Below, piece after piece: positions 50,803 through 58,721 of a stretch of 64,000 nt of DNA (position 1 is the first letter of the stretch; every line of letters begins with the position of its first letter). Source of the stretch: Rhodobacteraceae bacterium UBA6213 (lineage in GTDB: Bacteria > Pseudomonadota > Alphaproteobacteria > Rhodobacterales > Rhodobacteraceae); assembly GCA_002421605.1 (NCBI GenBank), contig DISJ01000017.1:52786-116785 (forward strand), in the 5' to 3' direction. The translations under genes were made by a program, and so were the position numbers. The notes beneath the pieces were generated by a model. The model was not told the DNA's origin, searched no databases, and was given only the letters and a program-made list of their open reading frames with translations.

Positions 50803-52257
50803 TCAATAGGGCGCTTCGACCGGGCCCAGCCCGACGTAAACCGATTTCACGCGACTGTAGTGCTCAACTGCCGCGTGCCCATTTTCGCGCCCAAGCCCCG
50901 AGGCTTTTACCGCCCCGAACGGCGCTTCGACTGGCGTCAGGTTATAGGTGTTGATCCATGTGGTTCCCGCCTGCAGCGCCCCGATCACCCGATGCGCACG
51001 CGTCATGTCGGCGGTGAAAACCCCGGCGGCAAGGCCGTAAGGCGAGGCGTTGGCGCGCGCCACCACCTCGGCCTCGGTGGCGAAATCAAGCACCGCCATC
51101 ACCGGGCCAAACACCTCTTCGCGCGCGATTTCCATCGCGTCCTCCACATCGGCAAAAACCGTGGGTTGCACGAACAAAGGCCCCGCGTTGCCCGCACCAC
51201 CCCCGCAGACCAGGCGCGCGCCTTCGCCCCTGGCCCGCTCGATATAGCCCAAGACCTTGGCATGCTGCGCCGCGCTGACCAGCGGCCCAAACTGGGTTGC
51301 TGCATCCAGCGGGTCCCCCGACACGATCGCTGCGGTTCGTTCCGCCAGCCGTTGCAGAAACCGCGCCTTGATACCCTTTTGCACGAACACCCGCGTGCCG
51401 TTGGAACAGACCTGCCCCGAGGAATAGAAGTTGCCCAGCATCGCCGCGCCGACCACGTCTTCAAGGCTCGCATCGTCAAACACGATCATGGGCGACTTGC
51501 CGCCCAACTCCATCGTCACTGCTTTCATCCCCGCCGCCGCAGCAGCATAGACCCGGGCCCCGGTGGCAACCGATCCGGTCAGCGAAACTTTGGCAACGCG
51601 CGCATCGGCCACCAGTGCAGCCCCCACCGCGCCCATCCCCTGCACCACATTGAAAAGCCCCGCAGGCAGGCCCGCCTGCACCAGAATCTCGGCCAATTGC
51701 AGCGCGCCCAAGGGCGTTACCTCTGAAGGTTTGAACACCATCGCATTGCCCATCGCCAATGCGGGCGCTGCCTTCCAACAGGCGATCTGGCTGGGATAGT
51801 TCCACGCACCAATCCCAACACAAAGCCCCAAAGGCTCGCGCAGCGTATAGACAAGATCGCGCCCCAACGGGATCGTCTCGCCGGTCACGGTAGGGACAAG
51901 CCCCGCGAAATATTCCAGCGCATCGGCACCCGAAGGCCAGTCGGCGACGCGTGTTTCCTGCAACGGCTTGCCGGTGTCGAGCGTTTCCAGCAGCGCGAGC
52001 TCTTCGCCCCGCGCCCGGATCATCTCGGCCGCGCGGTGCAAAATACGCCCCCGTTCAACCGGGCGCATCGCGGCCCATGCACCTTGCGCGCGCGCGCCGC
52101 TCGCAAGTGCTGCCTCAATCACGGCGGGCGTTGCGGCATGTAGGCGCGCAATCACCTCGCCGCTGCCCGGGTAGATCACCTCGATCCCATCACCTTCGGT
52201 ATCTTCCAGCCACGCGCCATCAACGTAATGGCTGGCTTTCGGTTGTGCTCGCATCAT
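50803..52257 (-). CDS. betB: Betaine aldehyde dehydrogenase
   Basis: NAD(P)+-dependent aldehyde dehydrogenase making glycine betaine from betaine aldehyde; cytoplasmic. 484 residues with NAD-binding Rossmann part, catalytic Glu in VTMELGGKSP (about 250) and catalytic Cys284 in SSGQVCSNGTRVFV. The chain length and the Cys284 environment fit BetB of Alphaproteobacteria. Its start (ATGATG, 52255-52257) overlaps the betI stop, with GGAG just upstream. In this operon betI-betB-betA converts imported choline to the osmoprotectant. Confidence 0.95.
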   Translation of the reverse strand: MMRAQPKASHYVDGAWLEDTEGDGIEVIYPGSGEVIARLHAATPAVIEAALASGARAQGAWAAMRPVERGRILHRAAEMIRARGEELALLETLDTGKPLQETRVADWPSGADALEYFAGLVPTVTGETIPLGRDLVYTLREPLGLCVGIGAWNYPSQIACWKAAPALAMGNAMVFKPSEVTPLGALQLAEILVQAGLPAGLFNVVQGMGAVGAALVADARVAKVSLTGSVATGARVYAAAAAGMKAVTMELGGKSPMIVFDDASLEDVVGAAMLGNFYSSGQVCSNGTRVFVQKGIKARFLQRLAERTAAIVSGDPLDAATQFGPLVSAAQHAKVLGYIERARGEGARLVCGGGAGNAGPLFVQPTVFADVEDAMEIAREEVFGPVMAVLDFATEAEVVARANASPYGLAAGVFTADMTRAHRVIGALQAGTTWINTYNLTPVEAPFGAVKASGLGRENGHAAVEHYSRVKSVYVGLGPVEAPY

Positions 52258-52832
52258 GCATCTCCCAGTTCGCGATCAAGATAGTCGAGCACCAATGCCG
52301 CTGCCGAGTTGCGGTCCAAGGTGCCCGGCTGCAAGGCCGCGCGAATGTAAACTCCGTCGATCAGCGCGCCCAACCCCTCAGCCACCGAGGCGGCGCGCGG
52401 CCCAATCAGCGGGCGCAAATCGTACATCAGATTCGAATGTAGCCGGCGCTGATACACCGCCAGCAACCGGCGCGCCGCTGGCGCGGTTTGCGCCAGGACG
52501 TAGAAATTGAGCCAGGCACTGACCGCCTCGCGCCGAAACGACGTGGGCGAAAACGAGGCCAGCACGATCGCCCGAAGCCGCCCGCGATTGCCCGAGGCTG
52601 CCACCTGCGCGCCGCGCACCTCCGCCCCGAACAGCGACAGAATTGCACGCATCGCGGCGAGGAATATCTGCTCTTTCGAGCCGAAATAGTGATGCGCCAG
52701 CGCCGAAGACATGCCCGCGCGCCGCGCAATCTGCGCCACCGTCACGTCCAGCGAGCCCAGATCACCCACCATTTCAATGGTAGCTTTCACCAAAGCCGCC
52801 CTTCGGATAGGCTTTGCGCCGAGCTTGGGCAT
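52254..52832 (-). CDS. betI: Choline-responsive TetR-type repressor BetI
   Basis: 192-residue TetR-family repressor that releases the bet promoter on choline binding. The N-terminal HTH (about 25-48, VTVAQIARRAGMSSALAHHYFG) and a C-terminal helical ligand-binding domain including LNFYVLAQTAPAARRLLAVY and the SNLMYDLRPLIGPRAASVAEG zone are typical of BetI. It is the first gene of betIBA, overlapping betB, and is divergent from choX with an 89-bp gap that contains an inverted repeat (52881-52894), the probable operator. Confidence 0.94.
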   Translation of the reverse strand: MPKLGAKPIRRAALVKATIEMVGDLGSLDVTVAQIARRAGMSSALAHHYFGSKEQIFLAAMRAILSLFGAEVRGAQVAASGNRGRLRAIVLASFSPTSFRREAVSAWLNFYVLAQTAPAARRLLAVYQRRLHSNLMYDLRPLIGPRAASVAEGLGALIDGVYIRAALQPGTLDRNSAAALVLDYLDRELGDA

Positions 52833-52880
52833 GGCACCCCCACGAGAAAAGGCTTGCCAAACCGAGCTACAGGTAAGTTT

Positions 52881-52894
52881 ATTGACTCGTCAAT
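52881..52894. promoter_or_regulatory. Candidate BetI operator between betI and choX
   Basis: ATTGAC-TC-GTCAAT, a perfect 6-bp inverted repeat with a 2-base centre, lies in the only gap between the divergent betI (start 52832) and choX (start 52922). It resembles BetI sites, which contain TTGA/TCAA arms. Binding would silence both divergent units together; not tested. Confidence 0.55.
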
Positions 52895-52921
52895 CAACAA
52901 AAACGTTCCAGGGAGTCTGCC

Positions 52922-53851
52922 ATGACCTTCAAGTCCGTCCTACTCGCCTCCGCCGCAAGCCTCGTGCTTGCCCTACCCGCCAATGCCGCCAACTGCGACA
53001 AGGTGGTGTTTTCCGATGTCGGCTGGACCGACATCACCGCCACAACCGCCGTGGCCAGCTTTGTGCTGAAGGCGCTGGGATATGAAACCGACGTTAAGCT
53101 TTTGTCAGTGCCGGTCACCTATTCGGCGCTGTCCACCGGCGATGTTGATGTGTTCCTCGGCAACTGGATGCCGACGATGGAAGCCGACATTGCCCCCTAC
53201 CGCGATGCAGGCACCGTCGAAACGCTGCGCACCAACCTTGTCGGCGCGAAATACACGCTGGCCACCAACGCCGCAGGCGCAGCACTCGGTATCGACAGCT
53301 TTGATGACATCGCCACGCAGAAAAACGCGCTCGACAACAAGATCTATGGCATCGAGCCGGGCAATGATGGCAACCGGCTGATCCTCGACATGATCGCGGG
53401 CGATGCCTTCGGGCTTTCGGGCTTCGATCTGGTGGAAAGCTCCGAGCAGGGCATGCTGGCGCAGGTCGAACGCTCTGACGCCTCCAGCAAGGCGATCATC
53501 TTCCTCGGCTGGGAACCACACCCGATGAACGCCAATTTCACCATGACCTATCTGGCGGGGGGCGACGACTATTTCGGTCCGAACTTCGGCGGTGCCGAAG
53601 TGGCGACCAACGTGCGCAAAGGCTATGTTTCCGAGTGCCCAAACACCGGTAAATTCTTGCAAAACCTCGAGTTCTCGCTCGCTCTGGAAAACGAGATCAT
53701 GGGCGCAATCCTCAATGACGGCGCCGAGCCCGAAGCTGCCGCCAAAGCTTGGCTGGCCAAGTCCCCGGCGGTGCTGGAAGGCTGGCTCGCGGGCGTTACC
53801 ACCCAATCGGGCGGCGACGCGATGGCCGCGGTAACGGCGGCGCTCCAGTAA
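52922..53851 (+). CDS. choX: Choline ABC transporter substrate-binding protein
   Basis: Periplasmic choline receptor of 309 residues. Signal peptide (VLLASAASLVLALPANA) then an OpuAC-type binding fold. Aromatic cage candidates: Trp in DVGWTD, Trp in LGNWMPTM, Tyr in GAKYTLATN and Trp in FLGWEPHPMN, the four-aromatic box seen in ChoX of Sinorhizobium meliloti. It starts the choXWV operon, 89 bp from betI. GGGAG before ATG 52922 is the ribosome site. A hairpin after its stop likely gives higher levels of this subunit. Confidence 0.95.
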   Translation: MTFKSVLLASAASLVLALPANAANCDKVVFSDVGWTDITATTAVASFVLKALGYETDVKLLSVPVTYSALSTGDVDVFLGNWMPTMEADIAPYRDAGTVETLRTNLVGAKYTLATNAAGAALGIDSFDDIATQKNALDNKIYGIEPGNDGNRLILDMIAGDAFGLSGFDLVESSEQGMLAQVERSDASSKAIIFLGWEPHPMNANFTMTYLAGGDDYFGPNFGGAEVATNVRKGYVSECPNTGKFLQNLEFSLALENEIMGAILNDGAEPEAAAKAWLAKSPAVLEGWLAGVTTQSGGDAMAAVTAALQ

Positions 53852-53861
53852 TCCCGCACCA

Positions 53862-53893
53862 GGCCGCCCGGGCGCAAACGCACCCGGGTGGCC
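53862..53893 (+). terminator. Intercistronic hairpin between choX and choW
   Basis: GGCC-G-CCCGGG (53862-53872) and CCCGGG-T-GGCC (53883-53893) pair around a 10-base loop with one G-T position. No U-tract follows, so this is more likely a 3' stabiliser or partial attenuator after choX than a full stop, as often found after binding-protein genes. Confidence 0.5.
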
Positions 53894-53945
53894 CCACGGC
53901 AAGCTGCAAAAGCAAAACTGGTGCGACCTCGGGGGGGAACACGAT

Positions 53946-54776
53946 ATGGATTGGCTGACCACCTACAAAATTCCGGTGGGCAAAACTGCCAAACTGGTTT
54001 TTGACTGGCTCAAGGCGAATGCGGGCGGGTTTTTCGATACGATCTCGGATGCGATGCAGGCGCTGATCAATGCCATCCTTTGGCTCTTGCAAAGCCCGAA
54101 CCCGCTCTTCGTGGTGGCGCTTTTTGTAGCCCTGACGTGGTCGCTGCAACGCAATTGGAAAACCGCACTGATGGTCCTGCTGGGGTTCTTGTTCATTCTC
54201 AATCAAGGTTACTGGAAGGCCACTACCGAAAGCCTGACGCTGGTCTTGTCGGCCTGCGTGGTGTGCATGGTGGTGGGCGTGCCGATCGGCATCGCGGTGG
54301 CGCATCGCCCGCGGCTCTTTGCGCTCATGCGCCCGGTTCTTGATCTGATGCAGACCCTGCCGACCTTCGTTTACCTTATCCCTGCCATTGTGTTTTTTGG
54401 CATCGGCATGGTGCCGGGCCTGATCGCCACGGTTATCTTCGTGCTGCCCGCACCGATTCGGTTAACCCACCTTGGCGTCTCCTCGACCCCGACAACGCTA
54501 CTTGAAGCCGCCCGGGCCTTTGGCGCGACACCACGTCAAGTGCTCTGGAAAGTCGAACTTCCCTTCGCGCTGCCCCAGATCATGGCGGGGCTCAACCAAA
54601 CCATCATGCTGTCATTGTCGATGGTGGTGATCGCCGCACTGGTGGGGGCGGCGGGTCTCGGCGTGCCGGTGGTGCGCGCACTCAACTCGGTCAACACCTC
54701 GCTCGGCTTCGAGGCGGGCTTCATCATCGTGGTTGTGGCAATCATCCTGGACCGGATGCTCAGGATGGAGCGCTAA
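53946..54776 (+). CDS. choW: Choline ABC transporter permease
   Basis: Inner-membrane permease of 276 residues with about six or seven helices. The conserved loop EAARAFGATPRQVLWKVELP (EAA motif, about 195-214) contacts the ATPase. VYLIPAIVFFGIGMVPGLIA and QTIMLSLSMVVIAALVGA match ProW/ChoW. The N-terminal amphipathic region (TTYKIPVGKTAKLVFDWLKA) is typical of the family. It is the second gene of choXWV and is followed by choV one base after its stop. Confidence 0.95.
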   Translation: MDWLTTYKIPVGKTAKLVFDWLKANAGGFFDTISDAMQALINAILWLLQSPNPLFVVALFVALTWSLQRNWKTALMVLLGFLFILNQGYWKATTESLTLVLSACVVCMVVGVPIGIAVAHRPRLFALMRPVLDLMQTLPTFVYLIPAIVFFGIGMVPGLIATVIFVLPAPIRLTHLGVSSTPTTLLEAARAFGATPRQVLWKVELPFALPQIMAGLNQTIMLSLSMVVIAALVGAAGLGVPVVRALNSVNTSLGFEAGFIIVVVAIILDRMLRMER

Positions 54777-54777
54777 G

Positions 54778-55788
54778 ATGCCGGTTGCCGTCGAATTTGA
54801 CAGCGTCTCGATCGTCTTTGGCGATAACCCCGACGCTGCACTGCCGCTGATGGATCAGGGACAATCGCGCGAAGATATCAAGTCAGCCACTGGGCAGGTG
54901 CTTGGCGTTCACGACTGCTCGCTCAGCGTGGCAACGGGCGAGATTCTGGTGCTGATGGGGCTTTCGGGCTCGGGCAAATCAACACTGCTGCGCGCGGTCA
55001 ACGGGCTCAACCCGGTGTGCCGTGGCGAAGTGCGCATTTCCGACGCGGGCGAAATGGTCAGCGTAACCCACGCCGACGCCGCCACCTTGCGGCGACTGCG
55101 GCTGAACCGGGTGGCTATGGTATTTCAGGCCTTTGGCTTGCTGCCTTGGCGCACGGTGCGCGAAAACGTCGGGCTGGGGCTGGAACTTGCCGGTATGAAG
55201 CCCGCCGAGCGGCGCGCGCGCGTCGATGAACAGCTTGCGATGGTCGGGCTGTCGGATTGGGGGGGCCGCAAGGTCGATGAACTTTCCGGCGGCATGCAAC
55301 AGCGCGTCGGCCTAGCGCGCGCCTTCGCCACCGAAGCACCTATCCTGTTGATGGACGAGCCGTTTTCAGCACTCGACCCGCTGATCCGGGCGCGCTTGCA
55401 GGACGAATTGCTGGAACTGCAGCAAAAACTCCGCCGCACCATCATCTTTGTCTCGCATGACCTTGACGAGGCCTTCAAGCTCGGCAACCGCATCGCGCTA
55501 ATGGAGGGCGGCCGGGTTGTACAGGCCGGCACCGCGCGCGAAATCATCGCCGCCCCTGCCGATGCCTATGTGGCTGATTTCGTAGCGCATATGAATCCAC
55601 TGGGCGTGCTGACAGCCGCCGATGTCGCGCAGCCCGGCACGGTGCCGGGGGCACCCGAAGTCGCCCCCGAAGCGACGGTGCGCGAGGTGATGGCGCTGCT
55701 GATCACAACCCCCGAACTGAACGTTACGGGTGGCGGGCTGATCAGCCGCGAAAGTGTGCTAACGCGCTTGATCGACCCGCACAGCTAA
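54778..55788 (+). CDS. choV: Choline ABC transporter ATP-binding protein
   Basis: Cytoplasmic ATPase of choline import. 336 residues: Walker A GLSGSGKST (about 60-68), Q-loop VFQAFGLLPWRTV, signature LSGGMQQRVGLARAF, Walker B PILLMDEPFSALDPL, H-loop VSHDLDEAF, and a short C-terminal tail with EATVREVMALLITT resembling one CBS-like element rather than the full pair of OpuA. The ATG at 54778 follows choW with one base gap. The N-terminal segment up to about residue 38 is an extension with DQGQSREDIKSATGQV seen in ChoV/ProV. Confidence 0.94.
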   Translation: MPVAVEFDSVSIVFGDNPDAALPLMDQGQSREDIKSATGQVLGVHDCSLSVATGEILVLMGLSGSGKSTLLRAVNGLNPVCRGEVRISDAGEMVSVTHADAATLRRLRLNRVAMVFQAFGLLPWRTVRENVGLGLELAGMKPAERRARVDEQLAMVGLSDWGGRKVDELSGGMQQRVGLARAFATEAPILLMDEPFSALDPLIRARLQDELLELQQKLRRTIIFVSHDLDEAFKLGNRIALMEGGRVVQAGTAREIIAAPADAYVADFVAHMNPLGVLTAADVAQPGTVPGAPEVAPEATVREVMALLITTPELNVTGGGLISRESVLTRLIDPHS

Positions 55789-55803
55789 CGGCCACGCAGG
55801 CGC

Positions 55804-55871
55804 GCTCCGCGGGGGATATTTTGACTGAAGCATTTCGCACTGCTTCAGAAAGAAATATCCCCGCCGGAGGC
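55804..55871. repeat. 68-nt near-palindromic dispersed repeat, copy 1
   Basis: Arms GGGGGATATTTTGACTGAAG and the reverse of a right arm reading CTTCAGAAAGAAATATCCCC fold around TTTCGCAC. It fills the gap between the convergent choV and EamA genes. The same 68-nt design is found at 59706-59773. The GCCGGAGGC edge and the GGGGATATTT core look like an element I remember as frequent in Roseobacter-group genomes. Confidence 0.7.
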
Positions 55872-56792
55872 TCAAATCTCTGTTTGCGGGACCGCAGGTG
55901 TGGTGCGCCGTTTGATCTGCGCCTCACGCCAGGTGATGTAGCTGATCGCGCCAATGATCAACGCACCACCAAGAATGACCATCGGGTCCACCGCCTCGCC
56001 AAAGACCAGCGCCCCGAGCAGCGTCGCCCAGATCAGTTGCAGGAAAGTGACGGGCTGAGTAACGGCCATTGGCGCGCAAGCAAAGGCGCGGGCCATGCAA
56101 TAGTGTCCGGCGGTTGCAAAAACCGCGATCAACCCCAGCCAGCCAAGTTGCACCAGCCCGACCGGCACCCAGACCCAATAGGCGAAAGGCGCCAGTCCGA
56201 TCGTCACGGTCAGCGCCATCATCGCTACCACCGCACCTGCCGGTGCTAGGTCTGCGAGCCGCTTGGCGATCAGATAGGACAGACCGAACGAAAGTGCAGC
56301 GGCCAGTTGCGACCAGTGGCCGGGCTCAATGGTACGAAGGCCAGGGCGCAACACCACCAGCGCCCCCACGATTGCCACACCGATCGCCATAATCCGGCGC
56401 AGCGCCAGCTTTTCGCCAAGAAACAGCGCCGCGCCCAGCGTGACCACGATCGGGTTGAGGTAGCCGATTGCCGTCACCTCGGCCACGGGGATCCGCGCCA
56501 TGGCAAAAAACCACAAGATCACCGCCAGCGTATGCAACGCGCCGCGCAGCGCAAAAAGCCGTAGCGCGCCCGGCGCAAAACCGCGCCGAAGCGTCAGCGC
56601 CAGCGTTGGCGCCAAAAATGCCAGTCCAAAGGCAAAACGGATGAACGCGCCCTGTGCGGCAGGTAGATCGGTGCCAAGATAGCGCACGATCCCGGTAACG
56701 GCGACAAAGTTGAGCCCTGTGGCAAGCATCCAGAGCACACCGGCAACCGGGCGGTCTGGGCGGCGGGCGTGGATGACGGAGGGGGCGCTCAT
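55872..56792 (-). CDS. EamA/DMT family transporter
   Basis: 306 residues with ten hydrophobic helices in two EamA repeats (about 15-145 and 160-290). The opening PVAGVLWMLATGLNFVAVTG and ARIPVAEVTAIGYLNPIVVT lie in the first repeat; YCMARAFACAPMAVTQPVTF in the second. Substrates of this family include amino acids and other metabolites; none can be named. ATG 56792 was chosen for the family start; the frame is open to 56849. It converges on choV across the 68-nt repeat. Confidence 0.9.
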   Translation of the reverse strand: MSAPSVIHARRPDRPVAGVLWMLATGLNFVAVTGIVRYLGTDLPAAQGAFIRFAFGLAFLAPTLALTLRRGFAPGALRLFALRGALHTLAVILWFFAMARIPVAEVTAIGYLNPIVVTLGAALFLGEKLALRRIMAIGVAIVGALVVLRPGLRTIEPGHWSQLAAALSFGLSYLIAKRLADLAPAGAVVAMMALTVTIGLAPFAYWVWVPVGLVQLGWLGLIAVFATAGHYCMARAFACAPMAVTQPVTFLQLIWATLLGALVFGEAVDPMVILGGALIIGAISYITWREAQIKRRTTPAVPQTEI

Positions 56793-56852
56793 GGCGGCGA
56801 GATCAACCGAAAGCGGTGGTGGGCGCAAGGCCCCGATTGTGCCGGGCACATC

Positions 56853-57461
56853 TCAGCCACGCGCCAGTTGCAGCGCGATGCTCCACATCACCAGCCCGAT
56901 CAACACATCTAGCACCACCCAGGCACTTGGGCGCGCGAAGATCGGCGCGAGCAGGCGCGCGCCATAGGCCAGCGAAAAGAAGAACACCACCGAGGACGAC
57001 ATCGCCCCCAGCGCAAAGCCCACGCCCTGCCCAGGAAACTGCGCCGAAACCGCGCCAAGTAGCACCACCGTATCCAGCCAAACATGCGGATTGGCCCAGG
57101 TGAGCGCCGCAATCGTGGCCAACACTGCCTCGAGCGATTGCGCACCACCCGCCGCCACCAGCCCCGAACCGCCCCGCCATGCCGCAAGGAACGCTCGCGC
57201 TCCATACCAGAGCAGAAACGCCACACCGCCCCAACGCAGCGCAGGCCCAAGCCAGGGCGCTGCATCTGATGCCAGCGCAAAGCCCGAAACACCCAGCGCA
57301 ATCAGCGCCGCGTCAGAGGTCGCGCAGAACAGCGCCACCGCGAACACGTGTTCACGCCGCAGGCCCTGGCGCAGCACAAAGGCATTCTGCGCGCCGATCG
57401 CCAAGATCAGCCCCAGCCCCAGCCGAAACCCTGCCCAGAATGCCACCATCGCCTGCCCCAT
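56853..57461 (-). CDS. argO: LysE/ArgO family amino acid exporter
   Basis: 202-residue inner-membrane exporter with about six helices. LGLILAIGAQNAFVLRQGL (about 14-32) is the LysE/ArgO signature, with TWANPHVWLDTVVLLG later. These close matches point to the ArgO/LysE branch, exporting basic amino acids such as arginine or lysine; specificity is inferred. GAGGG lies upstream of ATG 57461. The usual divergent LysR-type regulator (ArgP/LysG) is not next to it; instead a porin-like gene is divergent at 57639. Confidence 0.87.
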   Translation of the reverse strand: MGQAMVAFWAGFRLGLGLILAIGAQNAFVLRQGLRREHVFAVALFCATSDAALIALGVSGFALASDAAPWLGPALRWGGVAFLLWYGARAFLAAWRGGSGLVAAGGAQSLEAVLATIAALTWANPHVWLDTVVLLGAVSAQFPGQGVGFALGAMSSSVVFFFSLAYGARLLAPIFARPSAWVVLDVLIGLVMWSIALQLARG

Positions 57462-57601
57462 TTGCCCTCGCTTGGCCCCGAGACCGCGCCGCCCTACCTA
57501 GCAAGGCGTCTGCTTGTGCGCTAGTGGCCCGGCAGGCACTGTGGCGGCGCGCCAACAGCTGCACGAAAAAATCAGACCGGCAATAAATCTGGGGCGCGTG
57601 G

Positions 57602-57610
57602 TGCTATAAT
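57602..57610 (+). promoter_or_regulatory. Extended -10 promoter element of the first porin-like gene
   Basis: TGCTATAAT (57602-57610) matches the extended -10 consensus TGnTATAAT perfectly, 29 bases before the ATG at 57639; no -35 match is visible. A strong ACAGGAGG ribosome site follows at 57623-57630. Confidence 0.6.
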
Positions 57611-57638
57611 CGCGCTAATTTTACAGGAGGCGCGCATC

Positions 57639-58547
57639 ATGAAAACGATTTCCTATTCGTTGTTTGCCTTGCTTGCAGGCACCACGATTGCTGCGGCGCA
57701 GTCGCTGGGCGGTGCAGGCTATATCAACGGCGAGGTGCAGTTTGAATATGGCTGGGCCAATGGCGGCAGCGGCGATCTGACCCGTGCCGATGTCACGCTT
57801 GGCTTTGAGGCAGGCGATTTCAGCCTTGGCCGGTTCGGCGCAGAAATCGGGCTCAAGGGCTATTTCAGCGTCGAGAGCTCGTTAGATACCTATGCGCTTT
57901 TCCCCGTGGTCTGGGTTGAGGGAAATTACGGCCGCGTTTCAATCGGCGCGCCGCGTTCGGCCATGGCCGACCGGGTGGCAATGCCGAAATTCGGCGGAAG
58001 CTACATTACCCACATCCATACCGAGAGCTTCTTCAACTTTTCTGAAGCACAGACGATGTTCTACGATCGCAATTCCTATGGCATCCGTTACGACACGATG
58101 CTGGGGGGCTACGATATCGGCGTTAGTTACCACCGCTACCCTGACATTGATGCCGGCGCCGTCACCGCCGCCGTCGCGCGCGATTTTGGTGCCTTTGATT
58201 TCGCGATCGGGTTTGAGGCCGATGCAGATAATATCGGCAGCAACAACAACATCGCTGCAACGCTTGGCTATGATGTCGGGCAATACGGCGCGCGCCTGAC
58301 GATGGGGCGGACGACCTCTGGCGGTGACGGTTTTGGCTATGCGCTCAATGCCTTCTATCGCCCGACCGACCGGATCAAGCTTGAAGCGACCTACGCCAAC
58401 TACGATTTCGCCGGAATCGGGAATGTCTATGGCGTCAATGCTGAATACGCGGTGCTCGACAATGCCGCACTTGGCATCGGCTACATGAATGGTGATGCTT
58501 TCAGCGATACGGTCGGTATCTACATGCGCTGGAATCTGAATAACTGA
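57639..58547 (+). CDS. Porin-like outer-membrane protein A
   Basis: 302 residues: signal peptide (SLFALLAGTTIAAAQ), then regular amphipathic strands rich in Tyr/Gly/Asp (GYINGEVQFEYGWANGG; GRVSIGAPRSAMADRVAM) ending with GIYMRWNLNN. This fits a beta-barrel porin of about 16 strands, although the terminal residue is Asn rather than Phe. It resembles the protein encoded at 58722 in order and in the SIGxPRSA motif. Strong promoter-like and ribosome sites precede it. Substrate unknown. Confidence 0.82.
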   Translation: MKTISYSLFALLAGTTIAAAQSLGGAGYINGEVQFEYGWANGGSGDLTRADVTLGFEAGDFSLGRFGAEIGLKGYFSVESSLDTYALFPVVWVEGNYGRVSIGAPRSAMADRVAMPKFGGSYITHIHTESFFNFSEAQTMFYDRNSYGIRYDTMLGGYDIGVSYHRYPDIDAGAVTAAVARDFGAFDFAIGFEADADNIGSNNNIAATLGYDVGQYGARLTMGRTTSGGDGFGYALNAFYRPTDRIKLEATYANYDFAGIGNVYGVNAEYAVLDNAALGIGYMNGDAFSDTVGIYMRWNLNN

Positions 58548-58558
58548 CACTGGCCAGC

Positions 58559-58604
58559 CGCGAATTGGGGGCCGCACGGTACTGCGCGGCCCCATCAATT
58601 CGCG
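58559..58604 (+). terminator. Large hairpin between the two porin-like genes
   Basis: CGCGAATTG plus GGGGCCGC (58559-58575) pairs with GCGGCCCC (58586-58593) and CAATTCGCG (58596-58604), a 17-bp stem with a 2-base bulge and a 10-base loop. It follows the first porin-like stop by 11 bases. No U-tract is present; it may act as a terminator or an mRNA stabiliser. Confidence 0.6.
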
Positions 58605-58721
58605 AGTGCAGAATTGCAACAGCAGCGTTAAAGACAAGCGACCGGGCGCGCGATTGCTGCGCTTGCGCGGGTGGCGTGGTACTTTCCGCACATGAGACAT
58701 TTTGTCGCGGGGAACCAGAGT

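Noticed and set aside
50593..51726. 377-residue plus-strand open frame
   Set aside because: Antisense to betA and betB, both of which have full catalytic motifs.
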